Source: Phycisphaerales bacterium
GTDB lineage: Bacteria; Planctomycetota; Phycisphaerae; Sedimentisphaerales; Anaerobacaceae
DNA: 51,976 nucleotides
NCBI GenBank assembly: GCA_030602885.1
Contig: JAUVYV010000024.1
Coordinates: 1 to 51,976, forward strand
Direction: 5' to 3'
Below the pieces are notes generated by a model. It made no database searches and had not been told where the DNA came from. It saw nothing but the letters and a program-made list of their open reading frames with translations. Positions 24,617 through 36,395 of this stretch are shown piece by piece. Made by a program: the position numbers and the translations under genes. The first letter of the stretch is position 1, and every line of letters begins with the position of its first letter.

Positions 24617-27600
24617 CTAACTGATGCCCAAAGCTTCCCTGATAGCGGCTTCTCTCTTTGCTTCCTCTTCTTTGGCTGTCTCGACTTCCCTAACCTCTGC
24701 GAATTCCTTCGGCAGCGGCGCCTCGGCCAGGTGTTTGACCTTCATTTCAAGATACGGCTTAAATGCCGTACCGGCCGGTATCAGATGTCCCAAAATCACG
24801 TTTTCCTTCAGACCGCACAACTCATCTACACTACCAGCCAGGGAGGCCTCAGTCAAGACTTTAGTTGTCTGCTGGAAACTCGCCGCCGCGATAAAGCTCT
24901 CGGAACGCAGTGAGGTCTTGGTTATACCTAACAACAACGTCTTCGCCGTTGCGGGCTTCGGCTTGCGTCCCTTTGCGGGTGTGCCACCTATCAATTCCAA
25001 CTTCTCATTGATACTTACAAGCTTACCCTTATCGACTACCTGGCCTTCCTGGAGGTCAGAAGCATCTCCCACGCCTGTAATTCTGACGCTGCTGGCAAGA
25101 CGCTCATTTTCCCTGCGGAACACGAACTTGTCAACAACCTCGCCAGGCAGGAAAGAGCTGTCTCCGACCGATTCAATCTCAATCTTTCGCATCATCTGAG
25201 TACAGATAATCTCGATGTGTTTGTCATTGATAGTCACATTCTGGGAACGGTAAACGTTCTGGATTTCCGCAATCAGATACCTCTGCAGGGCCTCCTCGCC
25301 CTTGATTCGCAGGATATCGTGGGGCACCAGCGGACCATCCGTCAAGGCGTCACCGGCCTCGGCCATATCACCCGTATGAACGTTGAGATGCCTGTCTCGC
25401 GGAACATGGTGTTCCTTTTCCATCCCGGACTCAGAGCGGATAGTAATCGTCATCTTGCCCTTGCGTTTATCGCTCTTGAGCTCCACTCGACCACTGATCT
25501 CGGCCATCGCAGCGGGGTCTTTGGGCTTGCGCGCCTCAAAAACCTCGGTGACTCGCGGCAGACCGCCTGTAATATCCTGCGTACCACCGGTAGCCCGCGG
25601 CTGATGTGCGAGCAACTGCCCGGCCTGGACTTTCTGGTCCTCAACGACTTCTATTCTCGCCCCGGCCGGCAGGTAATGAACGTCGAGTATCTTGCCGTCG
25701 GCATCTTCTATCATAATCTGCGGATGTTTGTCGCCCTTATGCTCGATTATCACCGGTTTTCCAACCTGACCTTTTCTCTCTTCCTCAACACGAACCGTCT
25801 CGCCTTCTATAATATCGACGAATCGAATGACTCCTGCGACCTCGGCGAGAATCGGTATTCTGTGCGGGTCCCATTCGAACAGAGTAACACCGGTTTTGAC
25901 CTTGTCACCATCGGAGACCCTGACGACGGCACCGTACGGCACTTTGAACCTGTCGAGCTCCCTGTCCTTCTCATCAAGAATTGCTATCTCGCCGTTACGC
26001 TTCAAGGCCACTATGCACTTGCCGCCATCTTCAAGCTTGAACGAGACCGCATTTATGTCACGATATTGAACCCGGCCCGCCTGCGTTGCCCTCTGCTTTC
26101 GCTCCAGAATAGCTCGCTCAGCAACACCACCGGTATGGAACGTTCGCAGCGTAAGCTGGGTACCCGGCTCGCCAATCGACTGTGCGGCAATAATGCCTAC
26201 GGGCAAACCTTCCTCGACGAGCTTACCGGTGCTCATGTCCCAGCCGTAGCACTTGGCACAAATACCAAACGGACTGTCACACGTATGCGGGCTTCTGACA
26301 CGAATAGCATCAAGCCCCAGAGCTTCTATTTTCGCGGCTGCCTTGGGATCTATGACCTCGTTTTCGCGGACTATCATCTCGTCGGTTATCGGATTACGAA
26401 TATTGTCTCTGGCTGTTCTGCCGACAATCAGCTCGCAAAGCGGAATATCAACCTGCTCGCCTCTGCTAACCGTGCTCTTGGTAATCCCCTGCAGCGTCCC
26501 GCAGTCATGCTCTGTAACAATTACGTTTTGCGCCACATCAATGAGCTTGCGCGTAAGATAACCGCTGTTGGCCGTCTTCAACGCCGTATCGGCAAGCCCT
26601 TTGCGGGCGCCGTGGGTCGAGCTGAAGTATTCCAGAACAGTCAGGCCCTCGCGGAAGTTCGATTTAATCGGGGTCTCGATAATCTCGCCGCTCGGCTTTG
26701 CCATCAGGGCGCGCATGCCGGCCAACTGCTGAATCTGGTCCACACTGCCCCGTGCCCCTGAAGAGCTCATCAGATATATCGGGTTAAGATACGGCGAACC
26801 GTCGTCCTTCCTGTCTTCCTTCAGGCCGCGCATCATCTCATTGGTAACTGCAACACGCGCATTCGTCCACGCATCGATAACCTGATTGTACCTCTCGCCC
26901 TCTGTCAGGACCCCCGCATTGTAGTTTTTATGAATCTTCTTGACCCTCTTTTCGGTCTCGTCGATGATTTCCTGCTTCTTCGGCGGTATCTTCAAGTCCG
27001 TCACACCGAAGCTCAGGCCGGCAACGGTAGCATGTCTGAAACCCAAATCCTTTATTTTATCGAGCAGATCAACCGTCTCGGCACTGCCGGCTATCTCGTA
27101 GCAGTCACTAATCACCTGGCTTAGCTGCTTTTGGCTCATCAAGTGGTTATAAAAAGGCATCTGCGACGGCAATATATCATTGAATATGCACCTGCCAACG
27201 CTGGTCTCAACAGGTTTGTATAGGCCGGTGTCTGCTGCTTTGACGTCCGCTCCACGTTGTCCCTCACTCACGACCGGTTTGTCTATCCGAACACGAACAG
27301 TGGCGTGCAGCGCAATCTTGCCCATATCGTAAGCCATCATAGCCTCAAAGGGATCTCTAAAGAGCATCCCCTCGCCCTTCTCGCCGGACATCAGAGCAGT
27401 CAAATAGTAGTTACCTATCACCATATCCTGGGATGGTCCGACCATCGGTGAGCCGTTCGCAGGCGAGAAAATATTGTTGGTTGTCATCATTAAGGTGTGC
27501 GCTTCTGTCTGTGCTTCAACACTCAAAGGCAGGTGTACGGCCATCTGGTCACCATCAAAGTCCGCATTGAATCCCTTGCACGCCAGGGGGTGCAGCATGA

Positions 27601-28924
27601 TTGCATTGCCTTCCACGAGGATTGGCTCAAACGCCTGAATACCCATGCGGTGAAGAGTCGGAGCACGGTTGAGCAGAACCGGGTGTTGATGAATGACCTC
27701 CTCAAGGATGTCCCATATCTGCTCACTTCGCCGCTCAATCATTCTCTTGGCACTCTTAATCGTGTCGGCAAGACCGTTGATTTTCAGCTTTCGAATGATA
27801 AACGGCTGATACAGTTCAAGTGCGATTCTCTTCGGCAAGCCGCATTGATTCAGCTTCAGATTAGGTCCTATCACAATCACCGAACGGGCCGAATAGTCCA
27901 CGCGCTTGCCAAGCAGGTTCTCGCGGAACCGCCCCTGCTTGCCCTTGATCATGTCACTCAAGCTCTTCAAAGGCCTGTTGTTGCTTCCGAGAACGGGCCT
28001 GCGGCACCTGCCGTTGTCCATCAGCGAATCGACCGCCTGCTGGAGCATTCGCTTCTCGTTGCGAATAATCACTTCCGGAGCATTCAGGTCTATCAGCTTC
28101 TTGAGCCTGTTGTTTCGATTGATTATTCGCCTGTAGAGGTCATTCAAATCGCTCGTTGCAAAGTTGCCGCTTTCAAGAAGAACCAGTGGACGCAAATCAG
28201 GCGGGATAACCGGTATTACTTCGAGCACCATCCATTCCGGCTTATTTGTGCTGTTCTTGATCGCATCAACCGTCTTAAGCCGTTTTGTCAAATCCCTGAC
28301 CTTTTGTGCGCTGTTTGTCTTTGATATGCCCAACCTGAGTTCCAAACTTAACGCATCCATGTCAAGGTTGGTCAGAAGCGCCTTGATTGCTTCGCCGCCC
28401 ATCAACGCCTTAAAACAAGGGCCGTACTTGTTCGTGGCTTCACGATACTCTTCCTCCGTGAGCAACTGTCCTGATTTCAACGGGCTCTGACCCGGGTCGC
28501 TGACCACATAATCCTGGAAGTAAATTATCTTCTCCAGGTTTGACGTCTTCGTGCCGAGAAAAGTGCCGAGATGATTGGGGATCGTCTTGAAGAACCATAT
28601 ATGAACACAGGACGCTGCAAGATTGATATGGCCCATTCGCTTGCGTCGGACCCTGCTGTGAGTGACCTTGACACCACAGCGGTCACAAATTATCCCCTTG
28701 AACTTAGTCCCCTTATACTTGCCGCACGCACACTCCCAGTCGCGCTCAGGCCCGAAGATACGCTCGCAGAACAAACCGTCCTTCTCAGGACGATAAGTTC
28801 GGTAGTTGATCGTCTCCGGCTTGCGGACTTCGCCAAAAGACCAGCTGCGAATATCATTGGGACTGGCCACAGAGATCTTTACCGAACCGTAATCATTTAT
28901 TCGATCGTAAATATTGCCCAGCAT
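24617..28924 (-). CDS. rpoC: RNA polymerase subunit beta'
   Basis: The catalytic subunit of RNA polymerase. The active-site [16 protein letters not shown] has Asp455, Asp457 and Asp459 for Mg binding. The N-terminal zinc finger uses Cys65, Cys67, Cys80 and Cys83 (CACGKY...CDRC); the second cysteine set is in [13 protein letters not shown]. The bridge-helix/trigger-loop region [18 protein letters not shown] is intact. The 1435-residue length is close to the bacterial norm. TAGGAGTC precedes the start. It follows rpoB by 74 bp. Confidence 0.98.
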   Translation of the reverse strand: MLGNIYDRINDYGSVKISVASPNDIRSWSFGEVRKPETINYRTYRPEKDGLFCERIFGPERDWECACGKYKGTKFKGIICDRCGVKVTHSRVRRKRMGHINLAASCVHIWFFKTIPNHLGTFLGTKTSNLEKIIYFQDYVVSDPGQSPLKSGQLLTEEEYREATNKYGPCFKALMGGEAIKALLTNLDMDALSLELRLGISKTNSAQKVRDLTKRLKTVDAIKNSTNKPEWMVLEVIPVIPPDLRPLVLLESGNFATSDLNDLYRRIINRNNRLKKLIDLNAPEVIIRNEKRMLQQAVDSLMDNGRCRRPVLGSNNRPLKSLSDMIKGKQGRFRENLLGKRVDYSARSVIVIGPNLKLNQCGLPKRIALELYQPFIIRKLKINGLADTIKSAKRMIERRSEQIWDILEEVIHQHPVLLNRAPTLHRMGIQAFEPILVEGNAIMLHPLACKGFNADFDGDQMAVHLPLSVEAQTEAHTLMMTTNNIFSPANGSPMVGPSQDMVIGNYYLTALMSGEKGEGMLFRDPFEAMMAYDMGKIALHATVRVRIDKPVVSEGQRGADVKAADTGLYKPVETSVGRCIFNDILPSQMPFYNHLMSQKQLSQVISDCYEIAGSAETVDLLDKIKDLGFRHATVAGLSFGVTDLKIPPKKQEIIDETEKRVKKIHKNYNAGVLTEGERYNQVIDAWTNARVAVTNEMMRGLKEDRKDDGSPYLNPIYLMSSSGARGSVDQIQQLAGMRALMAKPSGEIIETPIKSNFREGLTVLEYFSSTHGARKGLADTALKTANSGYLTRKLIDVAQNVIVTEHDCGTLQGITKSTVSRGEQVDIPLCELIVGRTARDNIRNPITDEMIVRENEVIDPKAAAKIEALGLDAIRVRSPHTCDSPFGICAKCYGWDMSTGKLVEEGLPVGIIAAQSIGEPGTQLTLRTFHTGGVAERAILERKQRATQAGRVQYRDINAVSFKLEDGGKCIVALKRNGEIAILDEKDRELDRFKVPYGAVVRVSDGDKVKTGVTLFEWDPHRIPILAEVAGVIRFVDIIEGETVRVEEERKGQVGKPVIIEHKGDKHPQIMIEDADGKILDVHYLPAGARIEVVEDQKVQAGQLLAHQPRATGGTQDITGGLPRVTEVFEARKPKDPAAMAEISGRVELKSDKRKGKMTITIRSESGMEKEHHVPRDRHLNVHTGDMAEAGDALTDGPLVPHDILRIKGEEALQRYLIAEIQNVYRSQNVTINDKHIEIICTQMMRKIEIESVGDSSFLPGEVVDKFVFRRENERLASSVRITGVGDASDLQEGQVVDKGKLVSINEKLELIGGTPAKGRKPKPATAKTLLLGITKTSLRSESFIAAASFQQTTKVLTEASLAGSVDELCGLKENVILGHLIPAGTAFKPYLEMKVKHLAEAPLPKEFAEVREVETAKEEEAKREAAIREALGIS

Positions 28925-28998
28925 TTAATCTGACTCCTATAAACGACCCCACTGTGTAAAACTGCAGCCAAAGTCATATATACTTCAGCCGCCGGTTA

Positions 28999-31900
28999 TT
29001 ACAAAACGCCGCCTCCAAGTCGTTTCTTCTCAAGTTGAATGTTAAGCCCCAATCCTCTTATTTCATTACACAAAACATCGAAAGACAGGGGTGTTCCCGC
29101 CTCAAGGACATTCTGGCCTTTCACCATTGATTCGTAGATCTTTGTGCGCCCCTCGACATCGTCGCTTTTGACGGTCAGCATCTCCTGCAGCGTGTAAGCA
29201 GCGCCATAGCCCTCGAGCGCCCAGACTTCCATCTCACCGAACCTCTGCCCGCCCGTTCTTGCCTTGCCCCCTAACGGCTGCTGCGTAATCAGACTGTAGG
29301 GGCCCGTTGAGCGGGCATGAATCTTGTCGTCAACAAGATGATGCAGTTTCATCATGTAGATGTACCCGATCGTCGCCTGCTGGTCGAACGGCTCGCCCGT
29401 CCTGCCGTCGTAAAGCTGCGTCTTGAGCGTCTTCGGAACGTTTATGAAGAACTCATCATCACCGGGCGGCTCGTTGTTCGCTTCTATCTGTTCGGCCCTG
29501 AGTTCCATAGCCTCATTGGCCTCGGCGGTCAGATGCTGGATGTCATCCTCCGTAGCACCGTCGAAAACCGGTGTGACCGCAGTGAAGCCCAACACTTTTG
29601 CCGCCCAGCCGAGATGGGTCTCCAGTATCTGCCCAACGTTCATACGACTCGGAACACCCAGGGGGTTCAACAGTATGTCAAGCGGGGTGCCATCCTCGAG
29701 AAACGGCATGTCCTCCTCAGGCAGTATCTTTGCGATAACGCCTTTGTTTCCGTGTCGGCCGGCCATCTTGTCGCCGATAGATAAGGTCCTCTTGGTTGTA
29801 GCATAGACCTTCACCATCTCGATAACGCCGCTGGGCAGCTCGTCACCGTGTTTGAGCCGCTCAATGCGCTTTTTCTTCTGTTCATCAAGCTCGGCAATCC
29901 TGACCAGGTATTTGGCCGCAGTCTTTTCCACTTTCTCGCGCAGGGCCGCCGGTCTTACCCACTTGATATTCCATCCGGCCACCTGCTCGTAGATGACTTC
30001 GTCGTCGTCACTAGCGCCAACCTTCTGCCGGGTGGATAGGTCCACAATAGTAACGTCGAATTTCTTGTGAATCGCATCTATCATCTGCCTGAAGGTCGCG
30101 CACTCCTTTTGCTGCATTTCCTTTTCGTATTGCCTTATCTGGGCTGCGAGCGCATCCTTCGCTTCATCGCCTCCCGCTCCGCGCCTGGCGAATCGCTCGG
30201 TCTTTATGACAACCCCCTCATAGCCGTTCGGCAGCTCAAGTGAATCATTCTTCACATCCTCACCGGCCCTGCCGAATATGGCGTGCAGCAGTTTCTCTTC
30301 CGGCGTCAGCTCGGTCTTGCCCTTCGGGACAACCTTGCCGACAAGAATGTCCCCCGGAACTACCCTTGTCCCCTCGCGGATGACACCGTGCTCGTCAAGG
30401 TTTCGCAATGCTTTCTCCCCGACGTTGGGGATATCGTTCGTGAATTCTTCCTTTCCGAGAGGGGTCTCCCTGATCTCAGCGGTAAATTCATTGATATGAA
30501 TGCTCGTGAAACTGTCGTTTTTCACCAGTTTCTCGCTGATAATAATTGCGTCCTCAAAGTTGAATCCCTCGTAAGAGACGAAGCCCACGAGGACATTTCT
30601 GCCCAGCGCGAGAACGCCGTGGTCCGTACCGCCGCCGTCTGCGATGATCTGGCCCTTCTCAACCTTGTCGCCGAGATTGACGACAGGCCGCTGATTCAGA
30701 CACGTCCGTTCGTTCAAGCCAAAGAACTTCTCAAGCACGTATTCGTCGGTGTGGTTGATTACTATCCTGGTGGCGTCCACATCGGTAACCGTTCCGCTCT
30801 TTTGGGCCCTGACAACCATACTCGAGTTCTGCCCGACTATTTTTTCCATGCCGGTCCCGACAAGCGGCGCTTCGGTCTCGAGCAACGGCACCGCCTGGCG
30901 CTGCATGTTCGAACCCATAAGCGCCCGGTTAGCATCGTCGTGCTCCAAAAACGGAACAAGCGATGCCGAGATACCGATAATTTGCTTCGACGAGACGTCA
31001 ACGTAGCCGACTTCTTCCCACGAGACCTGTGTCAGCTCGCCGCCCTTCATAGCAAGCACCATCCCCTTTTGAATCTCATTTGTCTGCGGGTCAAAGGTAT
31101 TTGGCGCGGCGATAACCGCCTTCATATCCTCATCGGCGCGCAGATAGTCAACCTTATTCGTGGCTTTTCCCTTCTCGACCTTTCGATACGGGGTGAGCAG
31201 GAAACCATATTCGTCGATAGTTGCAAATATTGCCAGCGAGGAAATCAGGCCGATGTTCGTTCCTTCGGGCGTCTCAATCGGACAAATCCTGCCGTAGTGG
31301 CTGATATGAACGTCACGCACTTCAAAGCCAGCCCGCCTTCTGTTCAACCCACCCGGGCCAAGAGCCGACAGACGCCTTTCGTGTGTCAACTGGCTCAACG
31401 CGTTGGTCTGGTCAACAATCTGGCTCAGCTCACCTCGCCCGAAGAAATAGTTGATACTGCTCGATACGCTCTTTGAGTTCACCAGGTCGGCCACGCGAAT
31501 CGGCTCCTCCCCGCCCCTGAACGAGCTCATTCTTTCCTGAACGGTCTTACGAAGCTTCAGCAAACCCTTTCTTATCTCAGCCGAAGCCAGCTCGTCGATC
31601 GTTCGCAGGCGTCTGTTACCTAAATGGTCGATGTCGTCCACGTTACCTTCGCCGTTGCGAAGTGCAATTATATACTTGGTCGCATTGAGAAAATCCTCAG
31701 GGCGCAAGGTCATTTCGTCCTCGCTAACCGCCTGGCCGAACTTGCGGTTCAGCCGAAATCTGCCGACTTTCCCGAGGCGATACCGATTCATATCGAAGAA
31801 CTTCTCCTTGAAGAACGTCTCGGCCTTCTCCTGATTAGGCGGGTTGCCAGGCCGCAGCCGCATGTAGAACTTCAGCAGCGCCTGCTCGTGATTTTGACAA

Positions 31901-32757
31901 TCATCCTCCGCAAGAGTAGTCAAAATCAGCAAATCCTTCGCCTCAGCAACAACTTCAATGCGCTTGACGCTGCTCTGCTGGATGAAGGAAACCTTGTCGC
32001 CAATTTGCGCGCCGGCTTTCACTATTATCTCACCGCTGTCGATATCGACAACATCGCCGACAACGTGCATATCAGGCGTCAGCCGGTGTCTCTGAACTTC
32101 CTTTGTCGGATAGAACAGCCGTATTATCTGCTCTGTTGTGCCGTAATCAGGGCTTATTGCACGCAAAAACACCGTCGCCGGTATCTTGCTCGACTGGTCA
32201 ATCTTCACAACGAGCACGTCCTTGCGGGTGACGCTGATTTCTATCCAGCTTCCGCGCTCAGGTATAACCCTGCCTCCGTGAAGCACGCGGTCGCCTTCCT
32301 TACTTTCTATCAGGAAATCGACTCCGGGACTTCGGTGCAGCTGGCTGACAATCACACGCTCGGCGCCGTTGATAATAAACTCGCCGCCGCCTATCATAAC
32401 CGGCATCTCGCCGAGATATATCGACTGCTCTGCAAGGTCTTGGCCTTCTTTAGTCCGCAGCCGGCAGGTAATCTTCAAGGGGTAGCCGTAGGTAAGACGC
32501 AACTGACGGCACTCGGTCGGGGTATAACGTGGTTCTTCAAAGTCGTAGTGCAGATACTCCAGAGACATACTCTTGTCGTAGCTGTCAACGGGGAATATCT
32601 CTCGGAACAGCCCTTCCAGACCAGTATTCGACCGCTTTGTCGGTGCAACATCGCGCTGCAGAAAATTCGCGTAGCTTTTTCTCTGTATCACCACCAGGTC
32701 GGAAATTTCAACTGCATCACGAATACTGCCAAAATCGCGAACGCTTGCCTCAGCCAT
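28999..32757 (-). CDS. rpoB: RNA polymerase subunit beta
   Basis: Pairs with beta' in the core enzyme. The rifampicin region reads LSQIVDQTNALSQLTHERRL, the sensitive form by pattern, and GRICPIETPEGTNIGLI follows. GDKMAGRHGNKGVI and MNVGQILETHLGWAAK lie towards the C-terminus. ATG 32757 is chosen over TTG 32769 because TTGGAG then lies six bases upstream as an SD. About 1252 residues. It lies between rplL and rpoC. Confidence 0.98.
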   Translation of the reverse strand: MAEASVRDFGSIRDAVEISDLVVIQRKSYANFLQRDVAPTKRSNTGLEGLFREIFPVDSYDKSMSLEYLHYDFEEPRYTPTECRQLRLTYGYPLKITCRLRTKEGQDLAEQSIYLGEMPVMIGGGEFIINGAERVIVSQLHRSPGVDFLIESKEGDRVLHGGRVIPERGSWIEISVTRKDVLVVKIDQSSKIPATVFLRAISPDYGTTEQIIRLFYPTKEVQRHRLTPDMHVVGDVVDIDSGEIIVKAGAQIGDKVSFIQQSSVKRIEVVAEAKDLLILTTLAEDDCQNHEQALLKFYMRLRPGNPPNQEKAETFFKEKFFDMNRYRLGKVGRFRLNRKFGQAVSEDEMTLRPEDFLNATKYIIALRNGEGNVDDIDHLGNRRLRTIDELASAEIRKGLLKLRKTVQERMSSFRGGEEPIRVADLVNSKSVSSSINYFFGRGELSQIVDQTNALSQLTHERRLSALGPGGLNRRRAGFEVRDVHISHYGRICPIETPEGTNIGLISSLAIFATIDEYGFLLTPYRKVEKGKATNKVDYLRADEDMKAVIAAPNTFDPQTNEIQKGMVLAMKGGELTQVSWEEVGYVDVSSKQIIGISASLVPFLEHDDANRALMGSNMQRQAVPLLETEAPLVGTGMEKIVGQNSSMVVRAQKSGTVTDVDATRIVINHTDEYVLEKFFGLNERTCLNQRPVVNLGDKVEKGQIIADGGGTDHGVLALGRNVLVGFVSYEGFNFEDAIIISEKLVKNDSFTSIHINEFTAEIRETPLGKEEFTNDIPNVGEKALRNLDEHGVIREGTRVVPGDILVGKVVPKGKTELTPEEKLLHAIFGRAGEDVKNDSLELPNGYEGVVIKTERFARRGAGGDEAKDALAAQIRQYEKEMQQKECATFRQMIDAIHKKFDVTIVDLSTRQKVGASDDDEVIYEQVAGWNIKWVRPAALREKVEKTAAKYLVRIAELDEQKKKRIERLKHGDELPSGVIEMVKVYATTKRTLSIGDKMAGRHGNKGVIAKILPEEDMPFLEDGTPLDILLNPLGVPSRMNVGQILETHLGWAAKVLGFTAVTPVFDGATEDDIQHLTAEANEAMELRAEQIEANNEPPGDDEFFINVPKTLKTQLYDGRTGEPFDQQATIGYIYMMKLHHLVDDKIHARSTGPYSLITQQPLGGKARTGGQRFGEMEVWALEGYGAAYTLQEMLTVKSDDVEGRTKIYESMVKGQNVLEAGTPLSFDVLCNEIRGLGLNIQLEKKRLGGGVL

Positions 32758-32846
32758 CGCCAACTCCAATCAAAAATAACCTGGGATTACCGCCAAATCC
32801 GCAAAACCACCATCATGCCATGCCTAACACCCTACGTACAACCGTC

Positions 32847-33323
32847 TCAGGCAATCTCAACGGTTGCGCCGACCGCCTCAAGCTGCTGCCTTGCCTGCTC
32901 GGCCTCTTCCTTGCTCACGCCTTCTTTGACCGGCTTCGGAGCTCCTTCGACCAGGTCCTTTGCCTCTTTCAGTCCCAAACCGGTCAGAGCCCTGACCTCC
33001 TTGATAACCTGAATCTTCTTGTCGCCAAAGTTCTTCAGTATCACATCAAAGGTGGTCTTTTCCTCGACTTCCTCGCCGCCGCCCGCTCCCTGGGCAGGTC
33101 CTGCAACCATCACTGCACCGCCCGCAGCCGGCTCAATACCGTATTCGGCCTTGAGATAATCACCAAGCTCCTTGGCCTGCATCAAAGTCAGCTTCACTAT
33201 CGCATCGCCGAGCTTCTTAATCCCAGCACTCCAGCTCTTTGTCTCTTTCGACTCCTCTTTGGCCTCAGCCGCTTGCTCGGCTGGCTGCTCTTGCGCCTGT
33301 GCGTCAACCTCTTCTTTTGCCAT
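32847..33323 (-). CDS. rplL: Ribosomal protein L7/L12 (bL12)
   Basis: The stalk protein that recruits translational GTPases. The C-terminal domain reads [20 protein letters not shown] and [20 protein letters not shown]. At 158 residues it is about 35 longer than the ~121-residue norm. The extra residues are an acidic, glutamine- and alanine-rich N-terminal stretch before the dimerisation domain. It follows rplJ. Confidence 0.97.
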   Translation of the reverse strand: MAKEEVDAQAQEQPAEQAAEAKEESKETKSWSAGIKKLGDAIVKLTLMQAKELGDYLKAEYGIEPAAGGAVMVAGPAQGAGGGEEVEEKTTFDVILKNFGDKKIQVIKEVRALTGLGLKEAKDLVEGAPKPVKEGVSKEEAEQARQQLEAVGATVEIA

Positions 33324-33445
33324 CGTAAATCAACTCCTATGAAACACTGCCTGATGGTAGCCGAGACTACGCCGTCTCGTTTAACCCCACAGCAAAGGGG
33401 GCAACCACACAGGCAAACCTCATTTACATTTGCCGTATCCGGCGG

Positions 33446-33979
33446 CTAAGCCGCCTCTTTCTCGCCTTTTTCCGCCATAGTCTTTATACAGCCGGCTATG
33501 ACTGAGGCGGGACCACCAACAGCGGATGCAACCGTTGCACCCGGGGACTTGACCACCGTCACGATTTGACCAAGAAGCTCCATGCGCGTCGGCATCTTCG
33601 AAAGGTCTTCGGCGGCTTTCCCCTGAAGCACCGAGCCGTCAAGAAAAGCACCCTTGATCTCAACTGCAGCTATCTTCCTGCCCCACTCAACCAGCTCTTT
33701 GGCCACATCAACTATGCTGTCGCCCCCATAGACGATTGTACAAGGCCCGCTGAATAATGCCGCACCGGCCTGCATCCGGCAGTTGTGCAACGCCTTTTTG
33801 AAAAGCGAATTTCGTACCACAAGCAGCTTCATTGCCTTGGCCTTGAAGGCGCCGCGCATGATATTGTTGTCAACACCACTTACGCCTCTGGTGCTCACGA
33901 CCATGAATTCGCTTATCTTATCCTCGACTATTCTCTTCTCAAGCTCTGCCTGCAGCAGCTCTTTTACGTACTTACTCAT
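33446..33979 (-). CDS. rplJ: Ribosomal protein L10 (uL10)
   Basis: Anchors the L7/L12 stalk. [20 protein letters not shown] and [13 protein letters not shown] are in the N-terminal RNA-binding domain. The C-terminal helices [19 protein letters not shown] bind L12 dimers. Length (177) is normal. A GC-rich hairpin (GGCGGC-TAA-GCCGCC, 33441-33455) spans its stop codon. It lies between rplA and rplL. Confidence 0.96.
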   Translation of the reverse strand: MSKYVKELLQAELEKRIVEDKISEFMVVSTRGVSGVDNNIMRGAFKAKAMKLLVVRNSLFKKALHNCRMQAGAALFSGPCTIVYGGDSIVDVAKELVEWGRKIAAVEIKGAFLDGSVLQGKAAEDLSKMPTRMELLGQIVTVVKSPGATVASAVGGPASVIAGCIKTMAEKGEKEAA

Positions 33980-34013
33980 CTTGCCACCCTAAAAACCTGC
34001 TTACAGCGTTTGT

Positions 34014-34691
34014 TTACACAGTAACCGTTAAGCCGGGACTCATCGTCGCTGATATGCTCATCTTCTTTATGTATGTCCCCTTGGCCGCCTGCGGCTTTAT
34101 CTTCTTTATATGCGAGACAAACGCCTCGATATTCTCTATCAGCTTCTGTGCATCGAAGCTTTGTTTGCCCACTACCGCGTGGACATTGCCCCCCGCGTCG
34201 TTTCTGAACTCCACTTTGCCCGCTGCGAATTCAGCCACCGCCGCGCTAACATCGGTCGTCACAGTCCCGTTCTTCGGTGAAGGCATCTTGCCCTGGGGCC
34301 CGAGAACTCGTCCGAGCTTACCGACCTTGCTCATAACCTTTGGCGCGGCAATTGCGACGTCGAAGTCCATCCAGCCATCCTGGATTTTCTTTACAAGCTC
34401 GTCACAACCGGCTTCTATCGCCCCAGCCTGTTTGGCCGGCTCAATATCCGCGTCTTCACAGAAGGCCACGACCTTCTTCTGCTTGCCGATGCCGTGAGGC
34501 AAAGATATCGACCCGCGAACCAGCTGGTCGGCCTGCTTCGGGTCGATACCGAGACTCAGCACACATTCGACCGTCTGATCAAACTTGACAGAATTGAACG
34601 ACTTTACCTTCTCCACCGCCTCAGCCAAACTAATCGGCTCTTTGCTCAGTTGCTCGGTTTCCTTCCTGTATCTTTTACTTTTCAATGCCAT
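34014..34691 (-). CDS. rplA: Ribosomal protein L1 (uL1)
   Basis: Forms the L1 stalk that handles E-site tRNA. VGKLGRVLGPQGKMPSPKNG is diagnostic, and FDQTVECVLSLGIDPKQADQ opens the domain. The start MALKSKRYRKETEQLS at 34691 fits homologues; a codon 15 bases upstream adds five residues. It lies between rplK and rplJ. Confidence 0.97.
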   Translation of the reverse strand: MALKSKRYRKETEQLSKEPISLAEAVEKVKSFNSVKFDQTVECVLSLGIDPKQADQLVRGSISLPHGIGKQKKVVAFCEDADIEPAKQAGAIEAGCDELVKKIQDGWMDFDVAIAAPKVMSKVGKLGRVLGPQGKMPSPKNGTVTTDVSAAVAEFAAGKVEFRNDAGGNVHAVVGKQSFDAQKLIENIEAFVSHIKKIKPQAAKGTYIKKMSISATMSPGLTVTV

Positions 34692-34730
34692 CGCTTTACA
34701 TCTCACATAAGCATATAGCGTTTGTTCCGG

Positions 34731-35156
34731 TTAGTCCGCGACATCGATGCCCATGCTTCGGGCCGTGCCCCTGATAATCTTCTCCGCCTGCTCCAGATCG
34801 TAGGCATTCAAATCCCTGAACTTGGTCTCGGCAATCTGACGAACCTGCCCGGCGGTTACCGTGGCGACCTTTTCCTTGTTGGGCACATCACTGCCTTTTG
34901 CAATTTGCGCCACCTGTTTCAACAGAACCGCCGCCGGCGGGCTCTTGACCTCGAACGTGAAACTCTTGTCCTTATAGACTGTGATCACAACCGGCACGGT
35001 AGTCCCGTTGAGGTCCTTTGTTCGCTCATTGAACTGCGAGACAAACTGACCGATATTCACCCCATTCTGGCCCAGTGCCGGACCGATCGGCGGAGCAGGA
35101 GTTGCCTGACCCCCGGGCGCCTGCAGTTTAATCTTTACCAATACTTCTTTGGCCAT
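34731..35156 (-). CDS. rplK: Ribosomal protein L11 (uL11)
   Basis: Binds the GTPase-associated centre and stringent factor. The start [20 protein letters not shown] at 35156 has AAGGGA six bases upstream; the longer frame (35192) lacks family support. [20 protein letters not shown] is diagnostic. The C-terminal [13 protein letters not shown] is normal. It lies between nusG and rplA. Confidence 0.97.
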   Translation of the reverse strand: MAKEVLVKIKLQAPGGQATPAPPIGPALGQNGVNIGQFVSQFNERTKDLNGTTVPVVITVYKDKSFTFEVKSPPAAVLLKQVAQIAKGSDVPNKEKVATVTAGQVRQIAETKFRDLNAYDLEQAEKIIRGTARSMGIDVAD

Positions 35157-35237
35157 CTTTCCCTTCTCGTCTTGTATTCGGGTCCCTCTCAACGAACACC
35201 ATCAGGGGCCCTCCCACGTCACATCCGCAGGTCAAGG

Positions 35238-35780
35238 TTACAGTTTTTCGATCTGCCAGTACTCGATATCCAGCGGTGTGCTCCGCCCGAATATCTCGAC
35301 AATCACCTTCACTATTCCGCGGTCCTGGTCTATAGACTCTACCGTCCCCTCAAAACTTTCAAATGCACCTTCGCGAACCTTTATAAGGTCGCCTTTCTTG
35401 AATTCGACTTTGATACTGGGCGCTTCTTCCGGCTTATCCACCTCCAAAAGCATCTTCGCCACATCGGTATCCCGCATAGCCGTCGGTAGACCCTCGGTAC
35501 CCACGAAATCACCGACACCGGGAACTTCTTTAATCATAAACCACACCTTTTCGGGAACTCTTCCATCTTCGGTCGACTCCATCTCCATAAAGACGTAGCC
35601 CGGATACAGCTTTCGCTTGTGGACGGTCTGTTTGCTGCCGCGAATCCTTTTGACTCGCTCCACCGGAACCTCTATCCTGCCGATGATATCCGTCATACCG
35701 AGCATCTGCACCTTCTGCGAAAGCACATCTTTGACGTGCATTTCCTTATTCGATGCAACTCGTAAAACATACCACTTCAT
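35238..35780 (-). CDS. nusG: Transcription termination/antitermination factor NusG
   Basis: The NGN domain begins MKWYVLRVASNKEMHVKDVL and includes KLYPGYVFMEME and VWFMIKEVPGVGDFVG. The C-terminal KOW domain contains GDLIKVREGAFESFEGTVES and can contact S10 (rpsJ, same cluster) or Rho. Length (180) is standard. It follows secE as in most bacteria. Confidence 0.97.
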   Translation of the reverse strand: MKWYVLRVASNKEMHVKDVLSQKVQMLGMTDIIGRIEVPVERVKRIRGSKQTVHKRKLYPGYVFMEMESTEDGRVPEKVWFMIKEVPGVGDFVGTEGLPTAMRDTDVAKMLLEVDKPEEAPSIKVEFKKGDLIKVREGAFESFEGTVESIDQDRGIVKVIVEIFGRSTPLDIEYWQIEKL

Positions 35781-35847
35781 TCTAATGTTCCGCCTTACAG
35801 CGACCTGCCTGTCTGTCCCTTAGACTCGTTCGCCAAACACCGAACCC

Positions 35848-36231
35848 TCAACCCAAAAGCCACGTGAAGAACAATCGAAAGCTAAAATCGGTAACACCAA
35901 GCAGCAAAGCAAAAGCAATGACCACGAAGATGACAATAAACGTCGAGACCGCTATCTCCTTTCTGCTCGACCAATTGACCTTCTTCATCTCACCTTCAGC
36001 GGCAACCATAAAATCCGCTATCGTCGCCTTATTCATTAACCATACAATCAGCAAGCTCAGAATTACAAACAGACCCGCGGGAACCATTGTTTCAACCCAC
36101 AATCCTAAGTCTGTCGCCTGCAGCGTCCTGTAGAGCTGAAGGCATCCCAGGCCCGCAATTATGCCAAAACCAAATCCGCTCCCAAGACGCGTGTATTTGC
36201 CCTGGCCACGTTTGTAAATGCTAAACAACAT
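35848..36231 (-). CDS. secE: Preprotein translocase subunit SecE
   Basis: The conserved SecE segment EMKKVNWSSRKEIAVSTFIV and a C-terminal membrane helix are present. Two further hydrophobic stretches lie before it (around residues 18-36 and 48-67), so this is a multi-helix form of about 127 residues. The start at 36231 (MLFSIYKRG) is preferred because the longer open frame would run into the tRNA-Trp gene. It lies between tRNA-Trp and nusG. Confidence 0.93.
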   Translation of the reverse strand: MLFSIYKRGQGKYTRLGSGFGFGIIAGLGCLQLYRTLQATDLGLWVETMVPAGLFVILSLLIVWLMNKATIADFMVAAEGEMKKVNWSSRKEIAVSTFIVIFVVIAFALLLGVTDFSFRLFFTWLLG

Positions 36232-36288
36232 AACTTGGAATCCTCGTCTGCCTTGACTGTTCGCAGTAAAACCAAAACCACCTACAAA

Positions 36289-36361
36289 CAGGCCAGGGAG
36301 GGATCGAACCCCCAACCTTCGGTTTTGGAGACCGACGCTCTACCAGTTGAGCTACTGGCCT
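36289..36361 (-). tRNA. tRNA-Trp (CCA)
   Basis: A 73-nt cloverleaf reads from 36361 downward. Acceptor AGGCCAG pairs with CTGGCCT and the discriminator is G, as usual for tRNA-Trp. The anticodon loop CTCCAAA has CCA. The T-arm GGGGGTTCGATCCCTC is normal. CCA is not encoded. It sits between rpmG and secE, a common position in bacterial tuf-secE regions. Confidence 0.95.
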
Positions 36362-36395
36362 ATCCTATACATAATATTCACAGGCAGCGACAAAG

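Noticed and set aside
25217-26761. A ~514-codon open frame on the plus strand within rpoC
   Set aside because: Antisense to the conserved beta' sequence with no family features of its own.
33324-33445. Hairpins CGAGAC/GTCTCG and GGCGGC/GCCGCC between rplL and rplJ considered as a terminator or L10-type leader
   Set aside because: No T-run, and the position is after rather than before rplJ. rplA-rplJ spacing is too short for an L10 leader.
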